A DNA stretch of 34,070 nucleotides, from the NCBI GenBank assembly GCA_022795155.1, contig JAAWGF010000018.1, positions 1 to 34,070 of the forward strand, in the 5' to 3' direction. The DNA comes from Bacilli bacterium. Its GTDB lineage: Bacteria; Bacillota_I; Bacilli_A; RF39; UBA660. Position numbers and translations under genes: made by a program. Below the pieces are notes generated by a model, which saw only the letters and a list, made by a program, of their open reading frames with translations, did not search any database and had not been told where the DNA came from. Below are positions 7,188 through 14,709 of this stretch, one piece after another (positions within the stretch are counted from its first letter, which is position 1; every line of letters begins with the position of its first letter).

Positions 7188-8066
7188 TTAATTAGTTTTA
7201 TTCGTAGGGAAACCCATTAAATATAAAATAATATTATAATCGATTGATTTTAGTTTGCTTTTTAAATCTTCAATTTGAAGATTTATAAATTTTTCGAATT
7301 CTTTTCCTTTATCATTTCCAAGTAATAATTTCATAGACTTCATGATCATATAAATATTGGTTGATTTATCTTTATCATCGTAATTTTTATCAATAATTTT
7401 AAATGTAATTAAGAATTTACTATGAAAAGAAAATAACCTATCATTGTGGGCACATATGTTTCTTATCATAGTCATATTTTTCATAATTTGTTTTAACAAT
7501 TTATCTGATATTTTAAATTCTTTACTAATAGATTGTCTATCAACTTGTTTTAACATTGTATATAATCTACTTAATTCACCTAATGTTAAAATTTTCACTA
7601 ATACAAAAGGAGGCGCAAAGCCATAAACACTTAAATAATGTGTTATTGCCTCGTGCTTACCATTTTGTTTATCTATTTCTTCTTTTATTTTATTAATTGA
7701 ATCTTGTATAATTTCTTGTTCTACTGTATCATCAAAATTATCTAGAATCAAATAATTTTCTATTCCATATTTTGATGAAAGCGTTTCTGCCAATAATGAT
7801 TTAATAATTGTTTCTATTTCAAGAATGTACTTTAAAAAAATTGATCTTATATTCTTATCAAAATCATATAATGCATAAATTTCATCAAAAGATACATTCT
7901 TTTTATAATCATTAGAAGTAGTTTTAAATATATCTTTATAACTATTTACTACTCCATAATAAGAATATCTTTTAATTTTTTCTAAAGCATCTTCTTTATT
8001 AGATACTATAACACCTTTGCTCATTATATAGTCTAATAATTCGTTTATACTTTTGTATTTTTTCAT
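7188..8066 (-). CDS. abiF: AbiF/AbiD-type (Abi_2) HEPN abortive infection protein
   Basis: 292 residues, the usual length of the Abi_2 family. The N-terminal part has the KRYSYYGVVNSYKDIF and DEIYALYDFDKNIRSIFLKYILEIE patches typical of AbiD/AbiF proteins. The C-terminal part has IRNICAHNDRLF, giving the HEPN ribonuclease motif R-x4-H at R202/H207. Members abort phage infection in lactococci, and HEPN proteins of this type are known or presumed RNases. AbiF genes are known to occur with a structured RNA; here one copy lies between the promoter and the start codon and another after the stop. The RNA copies are thus expected to act as antitoxin or guide-like partners (inference). Ribosome site AAGGATG, seven bases before ATG. 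No damage to the reading frame is seen. Confidence 0.9.
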   Translation of the reverse strand: MKKYKSINELLDYIMSKGVIVSNKEDALEKIKRYSYYGVVNSYKDIFKTTSNDYKKNVSFDEIYALYDFDKNIRSIFLKYILEIETIIKSLLAETLSSKYGIENYLILDNFDDTVEQEIIQDSINKIKEEIDKQNGKHEAITHYLSVYGFAPPFVLVKILTLGELSRLYTMLKQVDRQSISKEFKISDKLLKQIMKNMTMIRNICAHNDRLFSFHSKFLITFKIIDKNYDDKDKSTNIYMIMKSMKLLLGNDKGKEFEKFINLQIEDLKSKLKSIDYNIILYLMGFPTNKTN

Positions 8067-8080
8067 TAATTTACATCCTT

Positions 8081-8126
8081 AAAATAAAACGACTCAGGGC
8101 TTCGAAAGTTTCCTGAGTACCAATCG
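8081..8126 (-). ncRNA. AbiF-associated small RNA, upstream copy
   Basis: Starts about seven bases after a consensus promoter. Core: TCGATTGGT, stem ACTCAGG/CCTGAGT (8112-8118 and 8092-8098), loop AAACTTTCGAAGC with an inner CTT/AAG pairing, then CGTTTTATTTT. The stem followed by a T-rich tract could terminate about half-efficiently, yielding a free RNA of about 45 nt, with readthrough into abiF 15 bases later. It resembles the known class of RNAs found upstream of abiF genes by position and form; I cannot confirm the match to the published consensus without a covariance model search. Confidence 0.78.
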
Positions 8127-8132
8127 ATACAA

Positions 8133-8161
8133 ATAATATCATAATTATTAGTTCTTGTCAA
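8133..8161 (-). promoter_or_regulatory. Consensus promoter of the small RNA-abiF unit
   Basis: Perfect -35 TTGACA (8156-8161), exactly 17 bp, -10 TATTAT (8133-8138). Strong expression of the RNA relative to the protein is expected. Confidence 0.9.
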
Positions 8162-8258
8162 TCCTTTTACCAATTTTTTCTATAATATGAATTTCTTTAC
8201 CAAAAACTTACTTTAAATAATACCTACTTATTTTAAATATTTTATAGGGTATCTAATA

Positions 8259-8701
8259 TTATAAATTCTTGCTCATTTTTATGTGCTCTATACCTGCATC
8301 AACAAATATTTTAGATTGTTTTATAATCCACACTTTTCATAAAATCCTGACACTTGATATTTAGCGTCCATCGTTATTTTTTTTATACCTTGTTTTTTAT
8401 AAAAATTTTCAATAAATGCTAATGTTTTCTTTCCTAAACCTAAATTGCGATATTCTTTTAAAAAGCAAAATCTTTGCAATTTAACTGTATTATCATCCAT
8501 ATTTAAACATCTAAGTGTCCCAACATTAATATCATTATAAACTATTATAAAGTGATAACATAAATCTAATGTTTCATCATATTTATCATGTTCTATATCT
8601 ATAGGTACTAATTTTTCATCTGTAAAAACTTTTTTTCTAATCTCTAAAGCTTCATTTAGCATACTATCATCATTTATTTTTAAGATGTTTATATTTTCCA
8701 C
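8259..8701 (-). pseudogene. GNAT acetyltransferase, frameshifted near the C-terminus
   Basis: Acyl-CoA-dependent N-acetyltransferase of the ElaA/YjcF-like type. Residues 1-126 include the core QRFCFLKEYRNLGLGKKTLAF acetyl-CoA loop and VSGFYEKCG near the end. The frame then stops at TAA (8321). One base later in frame, the expected tail continues (QSKIFVDAGIEHIKMSKNL) to a TAA at 8259, so one T is missing from a T-rich run at about 8318-8326. Either the gene is broken or the assembly has a homopolymer error. It starts with GTG at 8701, after GGAGGAAAGAC. The substrate is unknown. Confidence 0.8.
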
Positions 8702-8729
8702 GTCTTTCCTCCACTATTATAATACATTA

Positions 8730-8975
8730 TTATTTTAATTCTTCTTTTAGCTGTTCACTCAAATAATATTTATTACCAGAATCTAATTCAATCATTTTGA
8801 GCATTATTTCTTTATTATTTTTTATATTGTCACCTGTATATACCAACAATTTAGGATTAATATTTAGAACATATTTAGCAAGTTCAACATTATTCCTAGC
8901 AAAATCAGATAAATGAATATAATTAAAAATATCGCTATCTAAATATTTTTTCAATCCATTTATATCCAATATCAC
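8730..8975 (-). pseudogene. DUF4116-like fragment
   Basis: 81 codons with two short repeats of the DUF4116 style (ELAKYVLNINPKLLVYTGDN and KEIMLKMIELDSGNKYY). Its only start is a GTG with no convincing ribosome site, preceded directly by an in-frame TAG. The bases just upstream read in another frame as LLKNNYLTALVIDSDI, which looks like the continuation of the same protein, so this is probably the frameshifted 3' remnant of a longer repeat protein. The GNAT promoter begins right after it. Confidence 0.45.
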
Positions 8976-9071
8976 TTTCTAATATATCACTATCTATTAC
9001 TAAAGCTGTTAAATAATTATTTTTTAATAATTTATTGTTAAATTATATCATTATTGTGCTTTATAACCATA

Positions 9072-9641
9072 TTATCTTGTAAAATTATGTTCTATTTTTT
9101 TAATTTGTTGTAATAATTCTGGAAATTCAGTATATCCAGCTTGAGCATTAAAATGACCAGCATTAGGTATAAAATACAAAGTAACACCTAATTTATTTGA
9201 TAATTCTCGCCCATTTTCTAATGCCACATATGGATCGTTATCAGACTGAAAAACCACAAAATCTTTAGCAACATTTTTAATTTTGCTCCAATTGAATTCA
9301 AAACCGCTAAAAGATAAATCACGTTCATAATACTTAATGGGTTTTATACCAATTGGTGTACCAACCAAAATAGCTGCCTTTATCGTAAAATTAAGTGTTT
9401 CAAGAACTCTTAAAGTAAAAATTCCACCTAAACTATGGCCTATAATTATTGTATCTTCATTAATTTGATAATTGTTTAAAACATCAAACCACTCTGAAAT
9501 CTTTGCTGGAACAACTGGCGGTGATGGAAATTGAGGAACACTAACTGTATAACCTTTTTGTTCTAATTCTTTTTTTAACCATGGAAACCAATTTTCCTCT
9601 GGATTTCCCTCTGTTCCGTGAATAATAATTGCATTTTTCAT
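9072..9641 (-). CDS. Alpha/beta hydrolase, RBBP9/YdeN family
   Basis: 189 residues, cytoplasmic. The catalytic triad can be read: nucleophile Ser70 in GHSLGG, acid Asp136 in FQSDNDPYV and His163 in NAGHFN, all in the positions usual for RBBP9/YdeN serine hydrolases. The N-terminal IIIHGTEGNPEENWFPWLK forms the oxyanion-side loop. The physiological substrate of this family in bacteria is unknown. Strong GAGGAGG ribosome site before the ATG. It stands alone, with no shared operon: the terminator of the upstream gene lies at 9703-9741. Confidence 0.92.
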   Translation of the reverse strand: MKNAIIIHGTEGNPEENWFPWLKKELEQKGYTVSVPQFPSPPVVPAKISEWFDVLNNYQINEDTIIIGHSLGGIFTLRVLETLNFTIKAAILVGTPIGIKPIKYYERDLSFSGFEFNWSKIKNVAKDFVVFQSDNDPYVALENGRELSNKLGVTLYFIPNAGHFNAQAGYTEFPELLQQIKKIEHNFTR

Positions 9642-9702
9642 TAATATATCCTCCTCATTTTTATAAATCCATAATTTATTAAATTAATTATAACACATAA
9701 TA

Positions 9703-9741
9703 TAAAAAAGTTAGAGTATAAATATTTACAAATACTCCAAC
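9703..9741 (-). terminator. Rho-independent terminator
   Basis: Ten-base stem (GTTGGAGTAT at 9732-9741, ATACTCTAAC at 9710-9719, one G-T pair), then TTTTTT on the minus strand. It ends the GyrI-like operon. Confidence 0.88.
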
Positions 9742-9752
9742 ATTATTAAATT

Positions 9753-10391
9753 TTATTTAATTCTTTTTATAGGATGTCTAATTACGGTTTTTAACTTATT
9801 AACGTCAACTCTTCTTGGGTCACTTAAATATATTTCATGATGATAGCGGTTAGCATTTATATCTAATTCATAATCATTTTCTTTCATATAATTATGCATT
9901 AATTCAATCGTTTGTGGTTCTAAATCATAGGAACCAATATGCATACATGTTACACAAAGACCCTCATCATAAGTTAAAAACTCAACTTTAGAGTAATCAC
10001 CTTTTTTCTTTTTAGTAGCCTCACTAATTGCCCAATCAAAGTCTTCTTTACTAACAAAATCAGGTAATCTTATAAGAGAAATAAAGCACATTCCATCTTT
10101 ATTATTATAATCAATGGTATTTTTTAATCCATCTTGCCACCAAAAACCTTCAAGTGGTGGAACAACATATTCAAAATAACCATCTATTTTATAAGAGCCT
10201 TTATAACTCATCTTAATAGTAAACGCGATCGCATATAATAACGCAATAGATTTTTTATATTCGCCAAATTCATCATTAGGATTACCCTTACCACGAACGG
10301 CCAAATAATTCATTTTAGGTATTTTAACAATACTAGGTTTATTTTTCGGCATATAAAAATCTTTATATTCCTTTTTATAATCAAAAGCCAT
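9753..10391 (-). CDS. GyrI-like small-molecule-binding domain protein
   Basis: 212 residues, soluble. The opening FYMPKNKPSIVKIPKMNYLAVRGKG and the following DEFGEYKKSIALLYAIAFTIKM are typical of the free-standing GyrI-like (SOUL/AraC effector-type) domain family, as are the WWQDGL and RYHHEIYLSDPRR patches. Such proteins bind hydrophobic or cationic small molecules, and some hydrolyse cyclopropanoid genotoxins; which applies here is not known. Its ATG lies one base after the stop of the upstream membrane gene, with AAGGAG inside that gene's last codons, so the pair is an operon ending at the 9703 terminator. Confidence 0.85.
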   Translation of the reverse strand: MAFDYKKEYKDFYMPKNKPSIVKIPKMNYLAVRGKGNPNDEFGEYKKSIALLYAIAFTIKMSYKGSYKIDGYFEYVVPPLEGFWWQDGLKNTIDYNNKDGMCFISLIRLPDFVSKEDFDWAISEATKKKKGDYSKVEFLTYDEGLCVTCMHIGSYDLEPQTIELMHNYMKENDYELDINANRYHHEIYLSDPRRVDVNKLKTVIRHPIKRIK

Positions 10392-10392
10392 C

Positions 10393-11361
10393 TTACTTCT
10401 CCTTACTTTTTATCAATCCTTTATATCTTTTTAAATTTTCATTTGTATAATCAACTAATATCGAATTATTTTTTTCACATATTTTATTTATTATTTCCAT
10501 TAATATATCAACTTTATTTGTAGTAGCTACTGAAAAAGTCTTTTTATTCTTAGTACATACCATTAAATCTTTACCTATTGTTATGCCTTTCGTTTTTCGT
10601 TTTAAAATATACACCCAATATATATCTTCATATGGAATAACTTTAAAACCAAAAGCATTAGAAATAACATATTTATTTGTTAAATATATTCCTTCTTTTG
10701 TATAACTTATCGTTCTAGAATCATTTAATTCTCTTTCTAAATTTTCTTTGCTATATTTTTTTATAGCCGATTTAATATTTTTACTAGCAAAAATATTTCC
10801 ACAAATTAAAATAATATCAATAGTAAGGAAAAAGACTCCTAATAAATTAAAAATTAATTTTATATCAAAATTTGGACTTTTACCACCATCAATATAAGTT
10901 CCACCAAAATAGTTATTATAATTTTTAGAATCAATTTGGTTATCCTTATGTTCTTTATTATAAGTTTTTATTAAAGCATTTTTTAAAGAATCATATATTT
11001 TAGTAGTTGTTCCTTCTATTTTATATTTAAAATTTTCAGAATCTTTTTTATAATTACGCATTATTTTATCATGTAAACAAAGAGGTAATTTGACGACATA
11101 TTGATTGTTAGCATTTCCAACTATATAAAAAATTTGCTTTTCTTGACCCATCGGAAACACTTCAAACATCATTGGTGGTTTCGTAATTTCAATACAAACA
11201 AAATTATCAACGGTATTTTTATCTTCATCAAAATTTTGACACTTTTTATTATTTGTCCTAACTAAAATTTCACCAAGCACAAAAAAAGATAAGGCTATAA
11301 TCGTAAAAATGATTATTAAATAAGATTTTTTACTCGGTTCTAATAAATTGTTTTTATTCAT
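10393..11361 (-). CDS. Membrane protein with C-terminal PH-like domain (DUF6709-like)
   Basis: 322 residues: a helix at about 14-33, an external region of about 130 residues with an isolated Cys pair, a second membrane helix at about 168-190, then a cytoplasmic domain whose EGIYLTNKYVISNAFGFKVI and PYEDIYWVYILKRKTKG pattern resembles bacterial PH-like/DUF6709 proteins. No catalytic residues are apparent. A TATAAT about 45 bases upstream and GAAAGAGG before the ATG indicate that it starts the two-gene operon with the GyrI-like gene. The family assignment is by eye and tentative. Confidence 0.6.
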   Translation of the reverse strand: MNKNNLLEPSKKSYLIIIFTIIALSFFVLGEILVRTNNKKCQNFDEDKNTVDNFVCIEITKPPMMFEVFPMGQEKQIFYIVGNANNQYVVKLPLCLHDKIMRNYKKDSENFKYKIEGTTTKIYDSLKNALIKTYNKEHKDNQIDSKNYNNYFGGTYIDGGKSPNFDIKLIFNLLGVFFLTIDIILICGNIFASKNIKSAIKKYSKENLERELNDSRTISYTKEGIYLTNKYVISNAFGFKVIPYEDIYWVYILKRKTKGITIGKDLMVCTKNKKTFSVATTNKVDILMEIINKICEKNNSILVDYTNENLKRYKGLIKSKEK

Positions 11362-11473
11362 AATCAGCCTCTTTCTACAAGATAATTTTAAAAATATTTA
11401 TTTCATTATAACTTAAAATCTGAATATTTTATATTTTTTTGTATATAATATATTATAACTATATATATAATAA

Positions 11474-11502
11474 TTGACAAACTTGTTAAATTATGTTATG
11501 TA
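11474..11502 (+). promoter_or_regulatory. Plus-strand promoter of the structured RNA
   Basis: Perfect -35 TTGACA (11474-11479), 17-bp spacer and TATGTA (11497-11502) preceded by TGT, i.e. an extended -10. It is one of very few plus-strand promoters in the window. Confidence 0.65.
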
Positions 11503-11508
11503 TAGTTA

Positions 11509-11588
11509 TGTAGTCCTTTACCTAAAGGTTTGGGATTTGTAAAGGTTTCGACTACTGAACCAGTTAAATCAGTGGTCATTTTTTTTAT
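11509..11588 (+). ncRNA. Unidentified plus-strand structured RNA with terminator
   Basis: About 80 nt between a good promoter and a strong intrinsic terminator. The terminator is a nine-pair stem (GACTACTGA at 11550-11558, TCAGTGGTC at 11569-11577) followed by eight Ts. The 5' part can form an alternative structure: GTAGTC (11510-11515) pairs with GACTAC (11550-11555), the same bases that form the terminator's 5' arm; inside it CCTTTAC pairs with GTAAAGG. This mutually exclusive arrangement is typical of attenuators and riboswitches, but no plus-strand gene follows. I do not recognise the sequence as a known riboswitch. Its 3' end overlaps, in antisense, the stop codon of the decayed gene at 11569-11907. 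Confidence 0.6.
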
Positions 11589-11907
11589 ATTTTTCTGAAG
11601 CCTTAATTTTTAAAATACTATCCCATCCATCAACAGTGTATGCGGTTATAAACTTAGCTTTATTATTATTTAAAATAGTAATAACAACCATATAATTTTC
11701 TGGCGATATAATTGCAACTCTTCAATCTTTATGAGGGATCTTTTTATCCCTATCCCACCCCTCAAAAATCCCAGCTTTAGGATTTCCTAAAACATATTTA
11801 ATCCAATCAATTTTAGATGCTCTATCTATTGAAAAAATTGATTTATCTGTTTTTTTATGTTCCTTACTTTCAAAAAAAGCGTCATCAAATTTTTCCGGAT
11901 AAAAATA
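11569..11907 (-). pseudogene. Decayed RelE/BECR-like (toxin-type) protein gene
   Basis: The minus strand reads YPEKFDDAFFESKEHKKTDK, SIFSIDRASKIDWIKYVLGN, EGWDRDKKIPHKD, then an in-frame TGA (11722-11724), then RVAIISPENYMVVITI and AKFITAYTVDGWD to a TGA at 11569. The pattern of short strands plus 'FITAY' resembles small phage-type BECR/RelE-fold nucleases, a tentative match by eye. Trp is plausible at the TGA, suggesting a TGG to TGA mutation. There is no start codon: the frame opens right after the stop of the DUF3795 gene without ATG, GTG or TTG. The gene therefore appears dead. Its tail overlaps the plus-strand RNA. Confidence 0.6.
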
Positions 11908-11912
11908 AACGT

Positions 11913-12197
11913 TTATTCTTTAGAACACCATTTTTTACAATTTTCAATTCTTAACCCATTATCACCTTGTTCTTCATCATAAGCAAATGCTTTTAATAAA
12001 TCACAAGGGAATTCTGAACACTCACCACAACACTCTAAATTTTTATTTTCGCAGCAACTTTTAACCTGACAAGAATCTCCCCAAAATGGTTTAGAAATAT
12101 TGGTACATCCTTCACAAACCTTATCACTTAAAAAGTGACATTCACTACAACTTATTCCACAACGTGATTCTTTTTTTGTTTCAACTAGACTAGCCAT
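11913..12197 (-). CDS. DUF3795 cysteine-rich protein
   Basis: 94 residues with twelve cysteines arranged as CGISCSEC, CEGC, SCQVKSCCE, LECCGECSEFPC and CKKWC, the DUF3795 pattern. These are probably metal-binding (zinc or iron-sulfur) cytoplasmic proteins without known function. A TATAAT at 12228-12233 and GGAGGT ahead of the ATG indicate its own promoter. Ends with TAA six bases before the decayed toxin-like frame. Confidence 0.85.
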   Translation of the reverse strand: MASLVETKKESRCGISCSECHFLSDKVCEGCTNISKPFWGDSCQVKSCCENKNLECCGECSEFPCDLLKAFAYDEEQGDNGLRIENCKKWCSKE

Positions 12198-12262
12198 ATT
12201 TATACCTCCAATTTAATTTATACTTTAATTATATCGTTATAAATATTAAATAGCAACAATAT

Positions 12263-14083
12263 TTAAAATAAACTTTCAACTAATTTTATATATTCATTAA
12301 TAACATTACTAGTTTTACTAACATAAATTGTATCTTTAGCTAAAATTATATTATCAGTAATAATGTTATCAACTTTTAAATCAATCATTTTTTTAATATT
12401 TTCTTCAGTATTAACTGTCCAAGCGTAAAGTTGTTTTCCCTCTTTATGAACTTTTTCAACTAAAGAAGAAGTCACGCTAGTCGCCTCAATACTAAAGTGG
12501 TCAGCATATTCTAATGAAACAATATCCCCGTAAGCAAAACTCATTACATAGACCGTTTCTATTTGTGCATCATATTTTTTAACATTTTCTAAAACACTAT
12601 AAACTTGTGATGTAATAACACAGTCATCAGTAAATTTTTGTTCATTGATAATATCAATTACCTTCTTTTCAAAGTCGTCCTCATGACCAGTTGGTTTTAA
12701 TTCAACATTTAATTTAATATGGTTATCCTTTGCCCATTTAACCACATCAATAAATAAAGGTATATGTTCATCTTTAAACTTTTCGTTTAAAAAACTTCCA
12801 GCATCTAAATCAGCTATTTCATCATAAGTAACTTCCCAAGTGTTTTTATTTAAACCAGTCGTTCTTTTTAAATTTGTATCGTGGATAACAATAATTTTCC
12901 CATCTTTTGTTTCCTGAACATCAAGTTCAATCCAATCGGCGCCTTCTTCTTTCGCACCAATAAAGGACGCAAAAGTATTTTCTGGATATTTAATTGATGA
13001 CCCACGATGGGCCGTTACCTCAAGCGTTCTAGCATATTCAATATTTAAATTGTACTTACCTTTATAAATACCATAAGTAAATATCGTCCCCAAAATAATA
13101 ACTACAACCGATAAAACAGTAACAAATTTTCTTAAACTTTTATTTATAACCTTATTATCTTTACTTTTATTTAATACAATCGGTTTAATTTCTTCCGATT
13201 TTTTTAACTTATGAAAATAGTATAAAACACTAATACAAGCATAACTAATTGGCGTCGCTAAAGATGTCATAATAACAAACGATAACGCAATAAAAAACCA
13301 AATAAGCGTTGTACTTATACTTTTTAATAAAATATTTCCTAAAACGCTATTAAGATAAATAATAATTAAAATTCCAACAATAATAAAAATTATATAGATA
13401 ATAGCGACAACTAATTGAAGTAATGTTAAAGTTAGAAAATCCTTTAAATGATTTTTTTTACTTAAAAGAATACTTTTTCTTCGTGCTTCTTTAAAACTTA
13501 AATTTTCTAAAACAAAATAATGCAAAGCATAAAGCCATCTTAATAATAATCTTGTTAGAAAAATAACAAGAAGAAAAATTAATGGGAATAATGTTTTACT
13601 CTTAATGATGAAATCACTAATAAATTCAGGAACTTTAATCGTTGTAATAAAGCTTGATGAAACACCAATATGTAAAAAAGGAATTAAAAATAAAACTAAA
13701 AATGCTAAAGAAATATTTTTTAAGTGAAAAATATTTAAACATTTATGAAGAGAAAATTTAACCGCATCAGTTATTCTTACCTTTTTATTTTGATATGACA
13801 TATCCAAAATAGTAATAATTGTCGTTATATCAAACATCGTATAAAGCATCATTAATAAAATTAAAATAAGTAACATTACAATTGTAGTTGGGTTTAAGAA
13901 AAAAGAACCTATATTTTCAATCGTTAAATATTTATAATTAGTTATCTTCATAATAAAATCAAATAAATTAAAAAATAAAGGTGTAAAAATAATTAAACTT
14001 AATAATTTAAATAATAATTCAAATCCGACTAATGACCATAAATTACATTTTAAAATTTCTAAAACTCTTTTTATTTTTTTCAT
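12263..14083 (-). CDS. Membrane glycerophosphodiester phosphodiesterase
   Basis: 606 residues. Residues 1-345 hold about seven membrane helices (the membrane domain found fused to GDPD enzymes in Bacillota). Residues about 350-590 are a glycerophosphodiester phosphodiesterase domain predicted outside the membrane. Metal and catalytic motifs are intact: TAHRGSS, YPENT, IELDVQ, VIHDTNLKRTT, LNVELKP and YAWTVN. The reaction releases glycerol-3-phosphate and an alcohol from glycerophosphodiesters, and in this architecture may act on lipid headgroups or teichoic acid-type polymers. Monocistronic as far as can be seen. Confidence 0.95.
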   Translation of the reverse strand: MKKIKRVLEILKCNLWSLVGFELLFKLLSLIIFTPLFFNLFDFIMKITNYKYLTIENIGSFFLNPTTIVMLLILILLMMLYTMFDITTIITILDMSYQNKKVRITDAVKFSLHKCLNIFHLKNISLAFLVLFLIPFLHIGVSSSFITTIKVPEFISDFIIKSKTLFPLIFLLVIFLTRLLLRWLYALHYFVLENLSFKEARRKSILLSKKNHLKDFLTLTLLQLVVAIIYIIFIIVGILIIIYLNSVLGNILLKSISTTLIWFFIALSFVIMTSLATPISYACISVLYYFHKLKKSEEIKPIVLNKSKDNKVINKSLRKFVTVLSVVVIILGTIFTYGIYKGKYNLNIEYARTLEVTAHRGSSIKYPENTFASFIGAKEEGADWIELDVQETKDGKIIVIHDTNLKRTTGLNKNTWEVTYDEIADLDAGSFLNEKFKDEHIPLFIDVVKWAKDNHIKLNVELKPTGHEDDFEKKVIDIINEQKFTDDCVITSQVYSVLENVKKYDAQIETVYVMSFAYGDIVSLEYADHFSIEATSVTSSLVEKVHKEGKQLYAWTVNTEENIKKMIDLKVDNIITDNIILAKDTIYVSKTSNVINEYIKLVESLF

Positions 14084-14130
14084 ATTTTTACTCCTTTAAA
14101 ACTTTTCAATCATGAATATTATATCACAAG

Positions 14131-14152
14131 AAAAAGTAGATTTTAATCTACC
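14131..14152 (-). terminator. Rho-independent terminator
   Basis: Minus strand GTAGAT-TAAA-ATCTAC followed by TTTTTC. It once ended the hydrolase gene and now follows its remnant. Confidence 0.75.
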
Positions 14153-14164
14153 TTATATAACTTT

Positions 14165-14520
14165 CTAATCTACCAAATCTATTTTTTGATCTTGATAAAG
14201 TTTATTATTAAGTATTTCAGGATTATCACCAACAAATGTTTTGCTAGCTTCTTCATCACCTTGTAATTGCCACATAAACCATGCGGTTACATAACCATCA
14301 GCTGCATATAGCATTTGTCCGCGTTCAGCACCAATTCTTCGCATCATTACTTCCTGTGATAGAATTTTATTATACATCGCAATCATTTTTTCAAGAGGTA
14401 TAACCATTTGTGTTTCAAAATCACCCTTTGTTCCTGCTAGCATTAATACGGGTATATTTATTTTAGTTAAATCATAATTCCAACTAAACGCACGGGTAGC
14501 TTCTTCATGAGAGAGATGAA
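14165..14520 (-). pseudogene. Alpha/beta hydrolase, 3' remnant
   Basis: The reading frame is continuous from about 14520 to the TAG at 14165: HLSHEEATRAFSWNYDLTKI, NIPVLMLAGTKGDFETQM, then the C-terminal cap EKMIAMYNKILSQEVMMRRI and GERGQMLYAADGYV-type sequence. PVLMLAGTKGD is the strand carrying the acid residue in alpha/beta hydrolases. The N-terminal half, including the nucleophile elbow, is missing. An internal ATG would give 92 residues, but this is not a functional enzyme. The break lies at about 14520-14545, where a TetR fragment of opposite strand begins. Confidence 0.75.
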
Positions 14521-14685
14521 TTTGATAAGATTTTTTATAATAAAGCCAAAAACAAAAAAGAAGAATATAATTATCGTTTTATAGCAGGTGGATTATATAA
14601 TGTCTACTATAGTTGGCTTATTAATGGCTGTATTGAAACACCTAAAGAAATAGCCTTAATGTTTTTAGATTTTTTTAAATACTAA
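14521..14685 (+). pseudogene. TetR-family regulator, C-terminal remnant
   Basis: The plus strand reads NKKEEYNYRFIAGGLYNVYY, then SWLINGCIETPKEIALMFLD and FFKY to TAA (14683-14685). The F-x-x-GG-x-x-x-x-x-x-W-x-x-x-G-x-x-x-(T/S)PxE-I pattern is the C-terminal end of TetR/AcrR regulators. The DNA-binding N-terminus is absent, as is any start. The hydrolase remnant on the other strand has also lost its 5' half, so the two were a divergent regulator-target pair whose shared 5' region was deleted. Confidence 0.75.
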
Positions 14686-14709
14686 AAGAAATTTTTTATT
14701 ATTTATATA

